This document shows positions 1 through 9,540 of a DNA stretch of 64,000 nucleotides, one piece after another. The stretch is from Mycolicibacterium moriokaense (GTDB lineage Bacteria; Actinomycetota; Actinomycetes; Mycobacteriales; Mycobacteriaceae): assembly GCF_003347205.1 (NCBI RefSeq), contig NZ_QQBJ01000005.1, positions 372,001 to 436,000 of the forward strand, read 5' to 3'. The notes beneath the pieces are model-generated. The model ran no database searches, was not told the DNA's origin, and saw nothing but the letters and a program-made list of their open reading frames with translations. Numbering within the stretch: the first letter of the stretch is position 1; every line of letters starts with the position of its first letter. Made by a program: the position numbers and the translations under genes.

Positions 1-97
1 CGCGTTCGCCGTCGTCGACGACCTGCCGCGCAACCCGGCGCTGAAGGTGAGCCTGCCCGCCGTCGCCGCCCTCTACGAGGCGCGCGAGAACAAGTAG
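1..97 (+). CDS. C-terminal fragment of a gene cut by the window edge, possibly an acyl-CoA ligase
   Basis: Only the last 31 codons and a TAG stop (95-97) are inside the window; the reading frame starts at base 2. The peptide contains VVDDLPRNPALKV, which resembles the C-terminal LPR(N/T)xxGKV segment of ANL-superfamily acyl-CoA/AMP ligases, where the lysine is catalytic; the usual glycine before it is Leu here. This is an inference from one short motif. The gene converges on the methyltransferase gene and overlaps its 3' end by 25 bases. Confidence 0.4.
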   Translation, partial: AFAVVDDLPRNPALKVSLPAVAALYEARENK

Positions 98-669
98 TAC
101 CGGCCCGATTCCTTGCCGTCGCGCTGGATCGACGGTTCGTCGCCCGACGACAGCAGCGTCCACTCGCCCTCGAACCGTTGCGCCACCTCGGAGGGCTCGA
201 TGCCCGGCACACCGTAGGAGCCGCCGGGAACGAACTCGACGAGCAACAGCCGAGCGCCGGGTGCCGCCGCCGCTGTCACTTCCCGCGCGTAGGCGCTCCG
301 GTCGTCGTCGTTCATGCCGTGCAGGCAGCCGTTGTCCACGATCAGGTCGAAGCTCGAACCGATGCCGTCCTGGCCGAGCCGGGTGGCGTCGGCCTGCTCG
401 AACCGGATGTCGAGGTCCTTCGCCGCGGCCTTCGCTCGTGCCTTGTCGACCGCTTTGTGCACGAAGTCCACGCCGGTGACCCGCCAGCCGTGCTGGGCCA
501 GATAGATGGCGTTGTCGCCGGTGCCGCAGCCGATGTCCAGGGCGGTCCCGGCCGGCGGCGCGTTGTCGCCCTCGATCAGGTTCGTCAGGGCCGTCGCCAG
601 TGGATGGCCGTCCCACGGCGTGAAGCCGAGGCGGTAGAAAATCCGGAACAGAAGGCGCCGGGATGTCAC
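73..669 (-). CDS. Class I SAM-dependent methyltransferase
   Basis: This 198-residue protein shows the SAM-binding motif I ALDIGCGTGDNA (about residues 43-54), an acidic residue at the end of strand 2 (VTGVDF) and a motif-II-like DLIVDNGCLHGM segment, so it has the Rossmann methyltransferase fold (Methyltransf_25/11 type). The substrate cannot be read from the sequence. The start is GTG at 669, one base after the stop of the PPOX-fold gene, so the two are probably co-transcribed. The 3' end overlaps the incoming plus-strand gene by 25 bases. Small-molecule methylation is the usual role of such stand-alone proteins. Confidence 0.8.
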   Translation of the reverse strand: MTSRRLLFRIFYRLGFTPWDGHPLATALTNLIEGDNAPPAGTALDIGCGTGDNAIYLAQHGWRVTGVDFVHKAVDKARAKAAAKDLDIRFEQADATRLGQDGIGSSFDLIVDNGCLHGMNDDDRSAYAREVTAAAAPGARLLLVEFVPGGSYGVPGIEPSEVAQRFEGEWTLLSSGDEPSIQRDGKESGRYYLFSRAS

Positions 670-670
670 G

Positions 671-1096
671 TCAGATCGATCCGAGATCCGCCGAGTTCCA
701 GTGCTGGGGGGTCATGTAGATGGTCACGCCCTCGCCGTGTTCTCGGCGCGCGAACTCGAGATAGGCGTCGACCTTCTCGGGCGGCATGTAGCGCTTGACC
801 ATCTCGACGAGCTGTTCGTCGGTGGCGGGCTCGATGCGGCTGATGGGGCCGTCGACGGAGACGTAACGCACCGTCGGCTCCACCCGGTCGACCATCAACG
901 TGAACTCACCCTGCGTCTCGATGAGGCGGTGCTTGCGCGAGCCGGCGCCGGTGTGAATCCACGGCTCGCCCCCGGGACTGTACTGATACCAGATCGGCAC
1001 CGTCAGCGGTCCGCGCTTGTCACCCGCGCTCACCGACAGCGCGGCGACGTGCGGCTCGGCCAGAAACTGTTCGCGTTCTTCCTTGGAAAGGGCCAT
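671..1096 (-). CDS. PPOX/split-barrel-fold flavin or F420-binding protein
   Basis: The protein has 141 residues and the pattern of the pyridoxamine-phosphate-oxidase-like split barrel: an N-terminal helix (EEREQFLAEPHVAAL), the strand GPLTVPIWYQY, a SRKHRLI helix and a VRYVSVDGPI strand. Mycobacteria have many such proteins that use F420, FMN or haem. Which cofactor this one binds is not visible. The ATG start is preceded by a purine-rich site. It sits just upstream of, and is probably co-transcribed with, the methyltransferase, and follows the HNH gene on the same strand by 13 bases. Confidence 0.75.
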   Translation of the reverse strand: MALSKEEREQFLAEPHVAALSVSAGDKRGPLTVPIWYQYSPGGEPWIHTGAGSRKHRLIETQGEFTLMVDRVEPTVRYVSVDGPISRIEPATDEQLVEMVKRYMPPEKVDAYLEFARREHGEGVTIYMTPQHWNSADLGSI

Positions 1097-1109
1097 AGGC
1101 CCAAAGTAG

Positions 1110-2441
1110 TCAGAACGGCGGGTCGGTGGTGTTGTGATTCTCTTCGGCCGGCGGCGGGGGTGGCGCGGTCGTGGTGTCCCATTCGGGGAACAGCGCCCGG
1201 CTGCCGGGTTGCGTGACGTAGGTCTTGCCGGTCGGCGAGGTCCAGGTGGCGGAGCCGTCCGCCGCGACGAGCACCGACCAATCGCCGATCCAGAAGGTCT
1301 TCAGCAGATGGTGCTTACGGCAAAGGCAAATCAGGTTCGACGGATGGGTCGGTCCGATCGGATACGGCACGACATGGTCGATATCGCAGCGGTGGGCCGG
1401 TACCCGGCACCCGGGGAACCGGCACGTCAGATCTCGAGCCCGTACGAACGCGGCCAGTTTGGCCGACGGGCGGTAGTGCGGTTCGGGCACGGCGTCACAC
1501 GGGGTCACAAGGCGCTTGAGGGTTGCGCCGTTGGCCAGCAGGTCGGCCAACAAGGGGGTAGGAATCGGTTGGCCATTGTCGGCGATCACTGCGGTGCCGC
1601 GCCCACTTGACGCCGTCTCGGCTGTCCCGCCGGCTTGACGCGCGGCCGCAACGGCAGCCTCGTTCGCGATGACCGAAATCCCCGCCGGCGACCGCGGTGC
1701 GGGCTGTGTCTTCGTCGGGCAGTTTGGGTTGGGGCACCGGCATATGAGGCGATCGTTGAATTCGGCCATGGCGTTCAGGGCGTCCGAGCGGCGCTCCCCG
1801 GCGGACCGGGGGTCGTCCTGGCAGACAGTGGCCGCGATCGCGGCAAGCGTTTTCTCCACCAGGGCGCCACCGGTGGCCAGTAGTCGCCCGAAGATCGACA
1901 CCGTGCCCGCCTCGTCCTCGCGGGTGCCGATGGTGACATCGCGGCCACGGGCGCGCTGCTCGACCTTGATGACCGCGCAGGGGTCGTGCTGATACACCAG
2001 CGCGTCGAGCGCAGAGGTGAGGCGTTCGTCGGCCATCGGCCCCATTGTTCCGGCGCGCTCGCACAGCGCGGTATCGACGAGGGCCCAGACGGCGTCGTCG
2101 ACGATCAGGCGGGTGCGCCACGTGATCGAGGCGACGACCCGTGCACTGACCTCACCCCGTGCGAAGAGGGCCGCCAACTGTGGAAGGTGGTCGCGGAGGG
2201 ATTCGGCGATGCGCAGCTGTCCGCATGCCTTTCTGTGCGAAATGTTCATCGCCGCAGCGACCTCGGCGGCAGCGGAGTCGAAGCTGTCGCACGCCCACAG
2301 CGACCGCTCGTCGTCGTCCGGGAGTCGTCGGGTCAACAGGGTGCCGATCGCCGCCGTCCGTAACGCGGCCGCGGCGGCCTCAGCGCGGTTGGCCTCCTCG
2401 ATGGTGGCGACCAAACCGGCGTCTTCGATTCCCTCGAACAT
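1110..2441 (-). CDS. DUF222 and HNH endonuclease domain protein (13E12 repeat family)
   Basis: The protein is 443 residues from an ATG at 2441; the frame stays open further upstream, but the family signature begins near this Met and the extension would run into the divergent oxidoreductase gene. The N-terminal two thirds is the helical DUF222 domain typical of actinobacterial 13E12 proteins. The C-terminal part has the HNH nuclease core: RFPGCRVPAHRCDIDHVVPY followed by NLICLCRKHHLLK, with zinc-type cysteines and the His-Asn-His residues present. The family occurs in many copies in mycobacteria and some members lie in mobile elements; no repeats or element ends are visible around this one. 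Biological role is unknown. Confidence 0.85.
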   Translation of the reverse strand: MFEGIEDAGLVATIEEANRAEAAAAALRTAAIGTLLTRRLPDDDERSLWACDSFDSAAAEVAAAMNISHRKACGQLRIAESLRDHLPQLAALFARGEVSARVVASITWRTRLIVDDAVWALVDTALCERAGTMGPMADERLTSALDALVYQHDPCAVIKVEQRARGRDVTIGTREDEAGTVSIFGRLLATGGALVEKTLAAIAATVCQDDPRSAGERRSDALNAMAEFNDRLICRCPNPNCPTKTQPAPRSPAGISVIANEAAVAAARQAGGTAETASSGRGTAVIADNGQPIPTPLLADLLANGATLKRLVTPCDAVPEPHYRPSAKLAAFVRARDLTCRFPGCRVPAHRCDIDHVVPYPIGPTHPSNLICLCRKHHLLKTFWIGDWSVLVAADGSATWTSPTGKTYVTQPGSRALFPEWDTTTAPPPPPAEENHNTTDPPF

Positions 2442-2502
2442 GTGTTCGATGTTGCCATAGGGGTCTGACAAGGACTCCGAACAGCCCATAGAGTCGGCAG
2501 TC

Positions 2503-3492
2503 ATGGACTTCGGACTGTTTATCCCACAGGGCTGGCGACTCGATCTCGTTGACATTCCCACCGACAGACACTGGCCCGTGATGCGCGAGTTGGCCGAATA
2601 CGCCGACAACGGCGCATGGGATTCGCTGTGGGTGTACGACCACTTTCACACCGTGCCGATGCCCACCGACGAGGCCACGCACGAGGCGTGGTCGCTGATG
2701 TCGGCCTACGCGGCGACGACCTCACGGATCAAGCTCGGCCAGATGTGCACCGCGATGAGCTACCGCAACCCGGTGTATCTGGCCAAGGTGGCCGCCACCG
2801 CAGACGTCATCTCCGGCGGCAGGGTGCAGATGGGTATCGGCGGCGGCTGGTACGAGCACGAGTGGAAGGCATACGGATACGGCTTCCCGTCGGCGGGGGT
2901 GCGTCTCGGTCGTCTCGACGAGGGTGTGCAGATCATGCGCGACGCCTGGCGCGACGGGCGAGTCACGTTCCATGGCAAGCACTATGACGCCGACGGTGCG
3001 ATCGTCGCACCCAAGCCGCTGCAGCAGGGTGGCCCACCGCTGTGGATCGCCGGCGGCGGCGAGAAGGTGACGCTGAAGATCGCGGCCAAGTACGCCCGCT
3101 ACACCAACTTCACCTCCGAGCCCGACGTGTTCGCGCACAAGTCGCAGAAGCTCGCCGAACACTGCCGCAACGTCGGCACCGACTACGACGCGATCGTGCG
3201 CTCGTCGAACTTCAACGCCGTCATCGGCGAGTCGGAGGCAGACGTCGACGCCCGGATCGCGCGGCTTCGGGAGAAGCAGGTCGCCGTCGCCAACGAGTCG
3301 GCCGTCGATTCCATGCTCGGCATGGCCAAGTCGCCCGACGCGCTCGGCTGCACATCCGAGCAGGCCGTCGAGCGGCTGACGCGGATGCGCGACCTCGGCT
3401 GCCAGTACGCGATCCTCTACTTCCCCGAGGCGGCCTACGACCGCTCGGGGATCGAACTGTTCGAGCAGAAGGTGATCCCCGAGTTGAGCTAG
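2503..3492 (+). CDS. LLM-class F420-dependent oxidoreductase
   Basis: This 329-residue protein is a luciferase-like monooxygenase (bacterial luciferase TIM barrel). It begins MDFGLFIPQGW, has LWVYDHFHTVP where cofactor-binding residues lie, the ISGGRVQMGIGGGW segment that binds the F420/FMN phosphate, and a C-terminal YAILYFPEAA strand. In mycobacteria most proteins of this type use coenzyme F420 in hydride transfer to an unknown substrate. It is divergent from the HNH gene with 61 bases between the starts and convergent with the NTF2-like gene. Confidence 0.85.
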   Translation: MDFGLFIPQGWRLDLVDIPTDRHWPVMRELAEYADNGAWDSLWVYDHFHTVPMPTDEATHEAWSLMSAYAATTSRIKLGQMCTAMSYRNPVYLAKVAATADVISGGRVQMGIGGGWYEHEWKAYGYGFPSAGVRLGRLDEGVQIMRDAWRDGRVTFHGKHYDADGAIVAPKPLQQGGPPLWIAGGGEKVTLKIAAKYARYTNFTSEPDVFAHKSQKLAEHCRNVGTDYDAIVRSSNFNAVIGESEADVDARIARLREKQVAVANESAVDSMLGMAKSPDALGCTSEQAVERLTRMRDLGCQYAILYFPEAAYDRSGIELFEQKVIPELS

Positions 3493-3496
3493 CCGA

Positions 3497-3868
3497 TCAG
3501 CCCAGCGATGACACTTGGTAATGACCGATTCGCCATTCGTCATCGGTGCGTTCGACCAGCACGCCCAGGTACACGTCAACCGTAGGTCGATCGGGGAACG
3601 CAAAGACCGCATTGGCGTAACCCAGCACCAGATCGTCTGCGGGTCTACGCGTTTCGAGAATCCGGTAAGTGACCGTCATGCCCCGCGGCTGACTCGAGTA
3701 GTACTCGGCGACGCCTTGCCGGCCGACGCTGTACGGGTGCAGGCCCTGAAAGATGGCGTCCTCGGTGAAGACCTCGGCCACTTTCTCGGGGGTCTGCGCG
3801 TCGATGGCCGCCTTCCATCGGTCCAGAACCTCACGCAATACCTCAATGTCCCGCACTCTGACCACCAT
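3497..3868 (-). CDS. SnoaL/NTF2-like small protein
   Basis: The protein has 123 residues with the cone-shaped NTF2/SnoaL-like pattern: an N-terminal helix DVLDRWKAAIDAQTPEKVAEVF-type stretch, TEDAIFQGLHPYSVGRQGVAEYY, and alternating strands ending in DEWRIGHYQ. Such proteins are isomerases, hydrolases or binding proteins; no specific activity can be assigned. Its start lies inside the 3' end of the SDR gene (26-base overlap), so the two are translationally coupled and probably act on the same substrate. It converges with the LLM oxidoreductase gene, leaving 4 bases. Confidence 0.75.
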   Translation of the reverse strand: MVVRVRDIEVLREVLDRWKAAIDAQTPEKVAEVFTEDAIFQGLHPYSVGRQGVAEYYSSQPRGMTVTYRILETRRPADDLVLGYANAVFAFPDRPTVDVYLGVLVERTDDEWRIGHYQVSSLG

Positions 3869-4556
3869 CCACGTGCAGTATTTCGCCAGTGACGAAGCGG
3901 GCGGTCTCGAGGTAAAGGACCGCGTCCACGACGTCGTTCACCTCACCCAGCCGGCCCACCGGATGCATCGTCGCAAGTGCATCGTAGGACGCGGGGTGGT
4001 GCATCGTGGTCCGGATGATGCCGAGCGCGACGGCGTTCGCCCGAATTCCGCGGTTGGCGAACTCGACCGCCAGTGACTTGGCGACGGCGTTGAGGCCCCC
4101 CTTGGTGAGCGAGGCCATCGCCGACGGCACCGCCGAGTTGGCGTGGTCGACCAAGCTCGTGGAGATGTTGACGACGTGCCCGCCCTCGCCTTGAGCCAAC
4201 ATGGCGGCCACCGCAGCGCGTGAAACCTCGAAAAAGCCGCGCAAATTCACGCCGGTGACGGCCTGGTAATCGTCGTCGGTGTACTCGGTGAACGGTTTGG
4301 CGACGAAGATCCCAGCGTTGTTGACCACGGTGTCGATCCGACCGAAGTGTTCGACAGCGGCATCGACGATGCGCTGTCCGGCGCCCGGCCGCGAAATGTC
4401 ACCCGCCACCGTGAGAACCATCGGGTCGTCGGACTCGGTGATCGTGCGGGAGTTGGCGACCACTGCGTAACCGAGTTTGCGAAAACCCGTCACCAGGCCC
4501 TCGCCGATGCCTTGCGAAGCGCCCGTGACGATCGCAACGCGTGGGATGTTGTTCAT
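3843..4556 (-). CDS. SDR-family oxidoreductase lacking the usual catalytic tyrosine
   Basis: The 237-residue protein has the short-chain dehydrogenase fold: TGASQGIG (residues 11-18) for the dinucleotide, GDIS, NNAG (79-82), the Ser in NISTS (about 132-134) and Lys152 in SLTKGGLNA. The tyrosine expected four residues before the lysine is Ala148, so the classic YxxxK pair is broken. It may be a specialised subfamily or may have lost reductase chemistry. The start ATG has the site AGGAG about ten bases upstream. It is divergent from a LysR regulator, which suggests regulation by that protein, and is coupled to the NTF2-like gene. Confidence 0.85.
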   Translation of the reverse strand: MNNIPRVAIVTGASQGIGEGLVTGFRKLGYAVVANSRTITESDDPMVLTVAGDISRPGAGQRIVDAAVEHFGRIDTVVNNAGIFVAKPFTEYTDDDYQAVTGVNLRGFFEVSRAAVAAMLAQGEGGHVVNISTSLVDHANSAVPSAMASLTKGGLNAVAKSLAVEFANRGIRANAVALGIIRTTMHHPASYDALATMHPVGRLGEVNDVVDAVLYLETARFVTGEILHVDGGQSAGH

Positions 4557-4666
4557 GTTCGGACTCCTGTGTCGTGCGTGTGGATGCCGGGATCAACAAC
4601 GGGCCCGGCCGCGATGATGGCCAGTCGATATGACCGGGTCCCTCGCTACTGGTAGACGCCGGCTCC

Positions 4667-4672
4667 TACGCT
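4667..4672 (+). promoter_or_regulatory. Predicted -10 element for a leaderless lysR transcript
   Basis: TACGCT fits the mycobacterial TANNNT -10 pattern and lies 12 to 7 bases before the GTG at 4679, so transcription would start at or next to the start codon. No Shine-Dalgarno sequence precedes that GTG. This is inferred from spacing only. Confidence 0.4.
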
Positions 4673-4678
4673 TGCCGG

Positions 4679-5599
4679 GTGGAGCTGCGTCAGCTGCGCT
4701 ACTTCTTGACCGTCGCCGAGGAGCTGAACTTCGGCCGGGCGGCCGAGCGGTTGCATATCGCGGGTCCCTCGCTGTCGCAGCAGATCAAGGCGCTCGAACG
4801 CGATTTGAAGGTGGAGCTGTTCGACCGCGATCGGCGGTCGGTCACGCTGACGGCCGGCGGTGCGGCACTACTTCCGCAGGCTCGCGCGATTGTGGAGCAG
4901 GCTGACGAATTGCGTCGCCGTGCCGCAGGCTTGTCGAGTTCGGCGCCGGTGCGTATCGGCTATGTGAAGTGGTGTCCGACGGACTGGGCGGAGCGCGCGG
5001 CGGGAGTCGCGAGGCTGCGCGTCGACGCCTGGGTGATGCCGTCGCACACCCAGGCGGCCCGGGTCGCCGACGGTAGCCTTGACCTGGCGATCTGCTGGGT
5101 GCAGAGGAGCGACCTGGAATCGCTCTCGCTCGATGCACATCTGATCGGTGCCGACCGCCTCTACGCCGTGTGCGCCGGCACCGACGCGTCGCCGGTCCGG
5201 GCGAAGGACACGGTGGTACTGCTGGATCCGGACGAGGCGACGTGGTCCTCTTGGAACCGTTACGGAGAGCAGTTCGCCGCCGAGATCGGCGCTCGGACAA
5301 TGCGTGTCGCCGATGGTGGCATCACCGGCCCCGAGTTCTTCGAACACGTGCGACGGCTGGGGCGTCCCGTATTGAACAACCCCAAGGGGCAGGATGCTGC
5401 GGAGCCCAAGGGACTGGTGCGACGCCCGGTCGTGGCGCCGACTCCGCTGTGGACCTGGTCGCTGGTGTGGCGTCGCGACGAGTCGAATCCTTCTGTCCGC
5501 GCCGTCATCGACGAATTCACCCGCGATGTCGACGATCTGATTGTCACCGACTCGGATTGGTTGCCAGCGGAAGACCCTCACCGCGAGGGCTCGAGCTGA
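4679..5599 (+). CDS. LysR-family transcriptional regulator
   Basis: This 306-residue regulator begins with the LysR winged helix: MELRQLRYFLTVAEELNF, then AAERLHIAGPSLSQQIKALE, followed by the effector-binding domain from about residue 90 (APVRIGYV). The effector is unknown. It starts with GTG and is divergent from the SDR/NTF2 pair with 122 bases between the starts, the standard arrangement for a LysR protein and its target; it converges with the YbfB-type transporter (22-base overlap). The intergenic gap holds an inverted repeat GCCGGG-N12-CCCGGC at 4586-4609 that could be part of its operator. Confidence 0.9.
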   Translation: MELRQLRYFLTVAEELNFGRAAERLHIAGPSLSQQIKALERDLKVELFDRDRRSVTLTAGGAALLPQARAIVEQADELRRRAAGLSSSAPVRIGYVKWCPTDWAERAAGVARLRVDAWVMPSHTQAARVADGSLDLAICWVQRSDLESLSLDAHLIGADRLYAVCAGTDASPVRAKDTVVLLDPDEATWSSWNRYGEQFAAEIGARTMRVADGGITGPEFFEHVRRLGRPVLNNPKGQDAAEPKGLVRRPVVAPTPLWTWSLVWRRDESNPSVRAVIDEFTRDVDDLIVTDSDWLPAEDPHREGSS

Positions 5600-6714
5600 G
5601 GCATCCGCACAAGCGCCGCGGCCACGGCCGCGGCAACGACCACTAGTGCCGCTGCGATCAGCGCGTACTGGAATCCGTGTCGAAGCATAGGGGCGGCGGC
5701 AACCGGCCCCAGGATCTGTCCGACCGAATAACCGGCTGTCAGCAGGGCTACCGCGCCGGGAAACCGCATCAGACGGCCGGCCGCCAGCGACATCGTGCTC
5801 ACCCCGATGAACGTCCCGCCGAAGAGCGCCGCGCCAACGAGTGCGGCGGCGCTGCCTCCCACGACAACGGGGAGTGCGATGCCGATGGCCTGCAATACCA
5901 GCGCCACCGCAAGCAACGTCGGATGCGACCACCGCGCTCCCAGCCACGCCCACAGGGCCGCCGACGGGGCGGCGGCCATGCCGACGAACAGCCAGGCGCC
6001 GTTGCCGAGCCAGCCCGGCGAGGCCTGTTTGATCGCGGCGACCAGAAAGGTGCCCGCGACGATGTACCCGATGCCTTCGAGGCTGTAGCTGACCAGCAGC
6101 ACCCCGAACCGCCGGTCGATGCGTCTGAACGGTTCGGCCGACTCGGTGGTGGCGGGTGCCTGCCGGGCGTCCACCCCCATCGACCACGCGACGGCGCTCA
6201 ACGCCGCCGCCGAGGCCGCCGCCGTCCACCAGGCCGTCTGCCACCCAGAGCGGGGCAACGCCAGCACCAGCGCCGCCGACAGGGCGATGCCGATGCCCAC
6301 CCCGCCGAACCCCCATCCGGGCAGGTGGGGTGAATGGTCGGCAAGCTGGTCGAGCATCGACGTCACGGCGATGACGAACACGGTCGCGCTGGTGAATCCC
6401 GCGACCGTCCGCAACGCCATCCATTGGATGGCGTTGGTTGCCAACGGCATCGCCGCCAACGTGGCGACGAGCACGACCAGGGATGTGCGCCAGGCGACCG
6501 CGGACCGCGTGAGTCGGGTGGAGACAGTGCCCGCCATGGCGCCTGCCAGGTATCCGGCGTAATTAGCCGTCGCCAGCTGGCCGGCCAGCTGCGGGGTGAT
6601 CGCGGCCTGCGCCGTCATCAAGGGCAGGATCGGTGTGTAGGCGAAGCGGCCGATACCCATCGCTGCAGCCAACGCTGCCGCGCCTTTGCCGACGTGAGCC
6701 CAATTCGCATGCAC
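5578..6714 (-). CDS. YbfB/YjiJ-family MFS transporter
   Basis: The protein has 378 residues and about twelve hydrophobic segments. The start MGIGRFAYTPILPLM is characteristic of the YbfB/YjiJ branch of the major facilitator superfamily, whose members are thought to be exporters or aromatic-compound carriers. The protein acts in the inner membrane; its cargo is unknown. It overlaps the 3' end of the LysR gene on the opposite strand, and with the SDR and NTF2-like genes may form one small transport-and-modify group. Codon use matches the neighbours. Confidence 0.8.
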   Translation of the reverse strand: MHANWAHVGKGAAALAAAMGIGRFAYTPILPLMTAQAAITPQLAGQLATANYAGYLAGAMAGTVSTRLTRSAVAWRTSLVVLVATLAAMPLATNAIQWMALRTVAGFTSATVFVIAVTSMLDQLADHSPHLPGWGFGGVGIGIALSAALVLALPRSGWQTAWWTAAASAAALSAVAWSMGVDARQAPATTESAEPFRRIDRRFGVLLVSYSLEGIGYIVAGTFLVAAIKQASPGWLGNGAWLFVGMAAAPSAALWAWLGARWSHPTLLAVALVLQAIGIALPVVVGGSAAALVGAALFGGTFIGVSTMSLAAGRLMRFPGAVALLTAGYSVGQILGPVAAAPMLRHGFQYALIAAALVVVAAAVAAALVRMPQLEPSR

Positions 6715-6810
6715 CAGTCGATGATGCGGGGGACACGGCGGACCCGGCCACGACCGAAATGCTCACAGCTGCAAGGCGGAACCTCTCACCGGCTCCGGCG
6801 ACGGTTACAG

Positions 6811-7407
6811 CTAAGGCGTCGGCGGCGCGGGCGGAATCGGCGCCATCCCCGGCGGGGTGCCCGCGTTCGGATCCGGCGGCGCGTCGAAGTATCCGGGCGG
6901 CGGCGGCCCGTCCAGCGCGTAGTAGCCCTCGGGCAGCGGCGGTCCGCCACCCGGCGTGCCGGGTTCGGCTGCCGGCGCCGACGGCGGAGCCTCGGAGCCC
7001 GGGGCGTTGAGCGACTTGAATCCGGGCGGCAGTTGCGGTGCGGGCCCGGCGCCTGGTGGCGGCGCGTGGCCAGCAGGCATCTCGCCGTACGGCGTCTCGG
7101 CGAATCCGTAGGGATCCTGGGCCTGGTGCCAGGCGTCACGCAGGAAGCCCAGCGGCCCGTCCGAGTGCCCCGACCCATACTGGGGGTTGGCGATCTCGGG
7201 CACCATCGGTTGCGTATTCGGTGGTGGAGGCGCCGCCATCGGCTCCGCGCCCGGGTCCTCGATCACCGGCTGACCAGGCGGGATGGGCTCACCCGGCACC
7301 GGAGTGGGCGGTACCGGATCGGCGGCCGCGGTGGCTGCCATACCCAGTGCGCCGAACCCGATGACCGTGGCTGCGATCGCCGCCGTGGCGAGTCTCCGTC
7401 CTGTCAT
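6811..7407 (-). CDS. Secreted proline-rich protein
   Basis: The 198-residue product starts with a classic signal peptide (RR near the N-terminus, hydrophobic stretch to about residue 24, ATAAADP cleavage site near 29). The mature part is very rich in Pro, Gly and Ala (for example PPPPNTQP, PPPPGYFD) with one more ordered patch around GFLRDAWHQAQDP. No catalytic domain is seen. It is probably an exported cell-wall-associated or low-complexity protein; function unknown. It lies 46 bases downstream of acs on the same strand. Confidence 0.75.
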   Translation of the reverse strand: MTGRRLATAAIAATVIGFGALGMAATAAADPVPPTPVPGEPIPPGQPVIEDPGAEPMAAPPPPNTQPMVPEIANPQYGSGHSDGPLGFLRDAWHQAQDPYGFAETPYGEMPAGHAPPPGAGPAPQLPPGFKSLNAPGSEAPPSAPAAEPGTPGGGPPLPEGYYALDGPPPPGYFDAPPDPNAGTPPGMAPIPPAPPTP

Positions 7408-7453
7408 AAGTGACGAGGCTAGCCGCTGTCGGCCGGGCCCGTAAGCTCACCCG

Positions 7454-9409
<1,956 letters not shown>

Positions 9410-9413
9410 GCGC

Positions 9414-9429
9414 TGTGAGCGTAGTCACG
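9414..9429 (+). promoter_or_regulatory. CRP-like binding site between acs and lytS
   Basis: TGTGA-GCGTAG-TCACG matches the CRP consensus TGTGA-N6-TCACA at all but the last base. It ends 5 bases before the acs start on the minus strand and lies about 112-127 bases upstream of the lytS start. Position suggests repression of acs by roadblock, activation of the divergent operon, or both; which holds is an inference. Confidence 0.55.
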
Positions 9430-9540
9430 AAATGCCTGGTCAACGGGCGTGCGTCACAGTAGTCTGCGAGCGGCGCATGACGAGCGCCGACCGGTCAATG
9501 CCGTCGGCCGAACGGTCGAGCCTTGTGTCGAAGAGGTGAG

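Noticed and set aside
6334-7413. Open frame on the plus strand across the proline-rich gene and the MFS start
   Set aside because: It is the complement of the two real minus-strand genes, and its Arg/Gly/His-rich product shows no motif.
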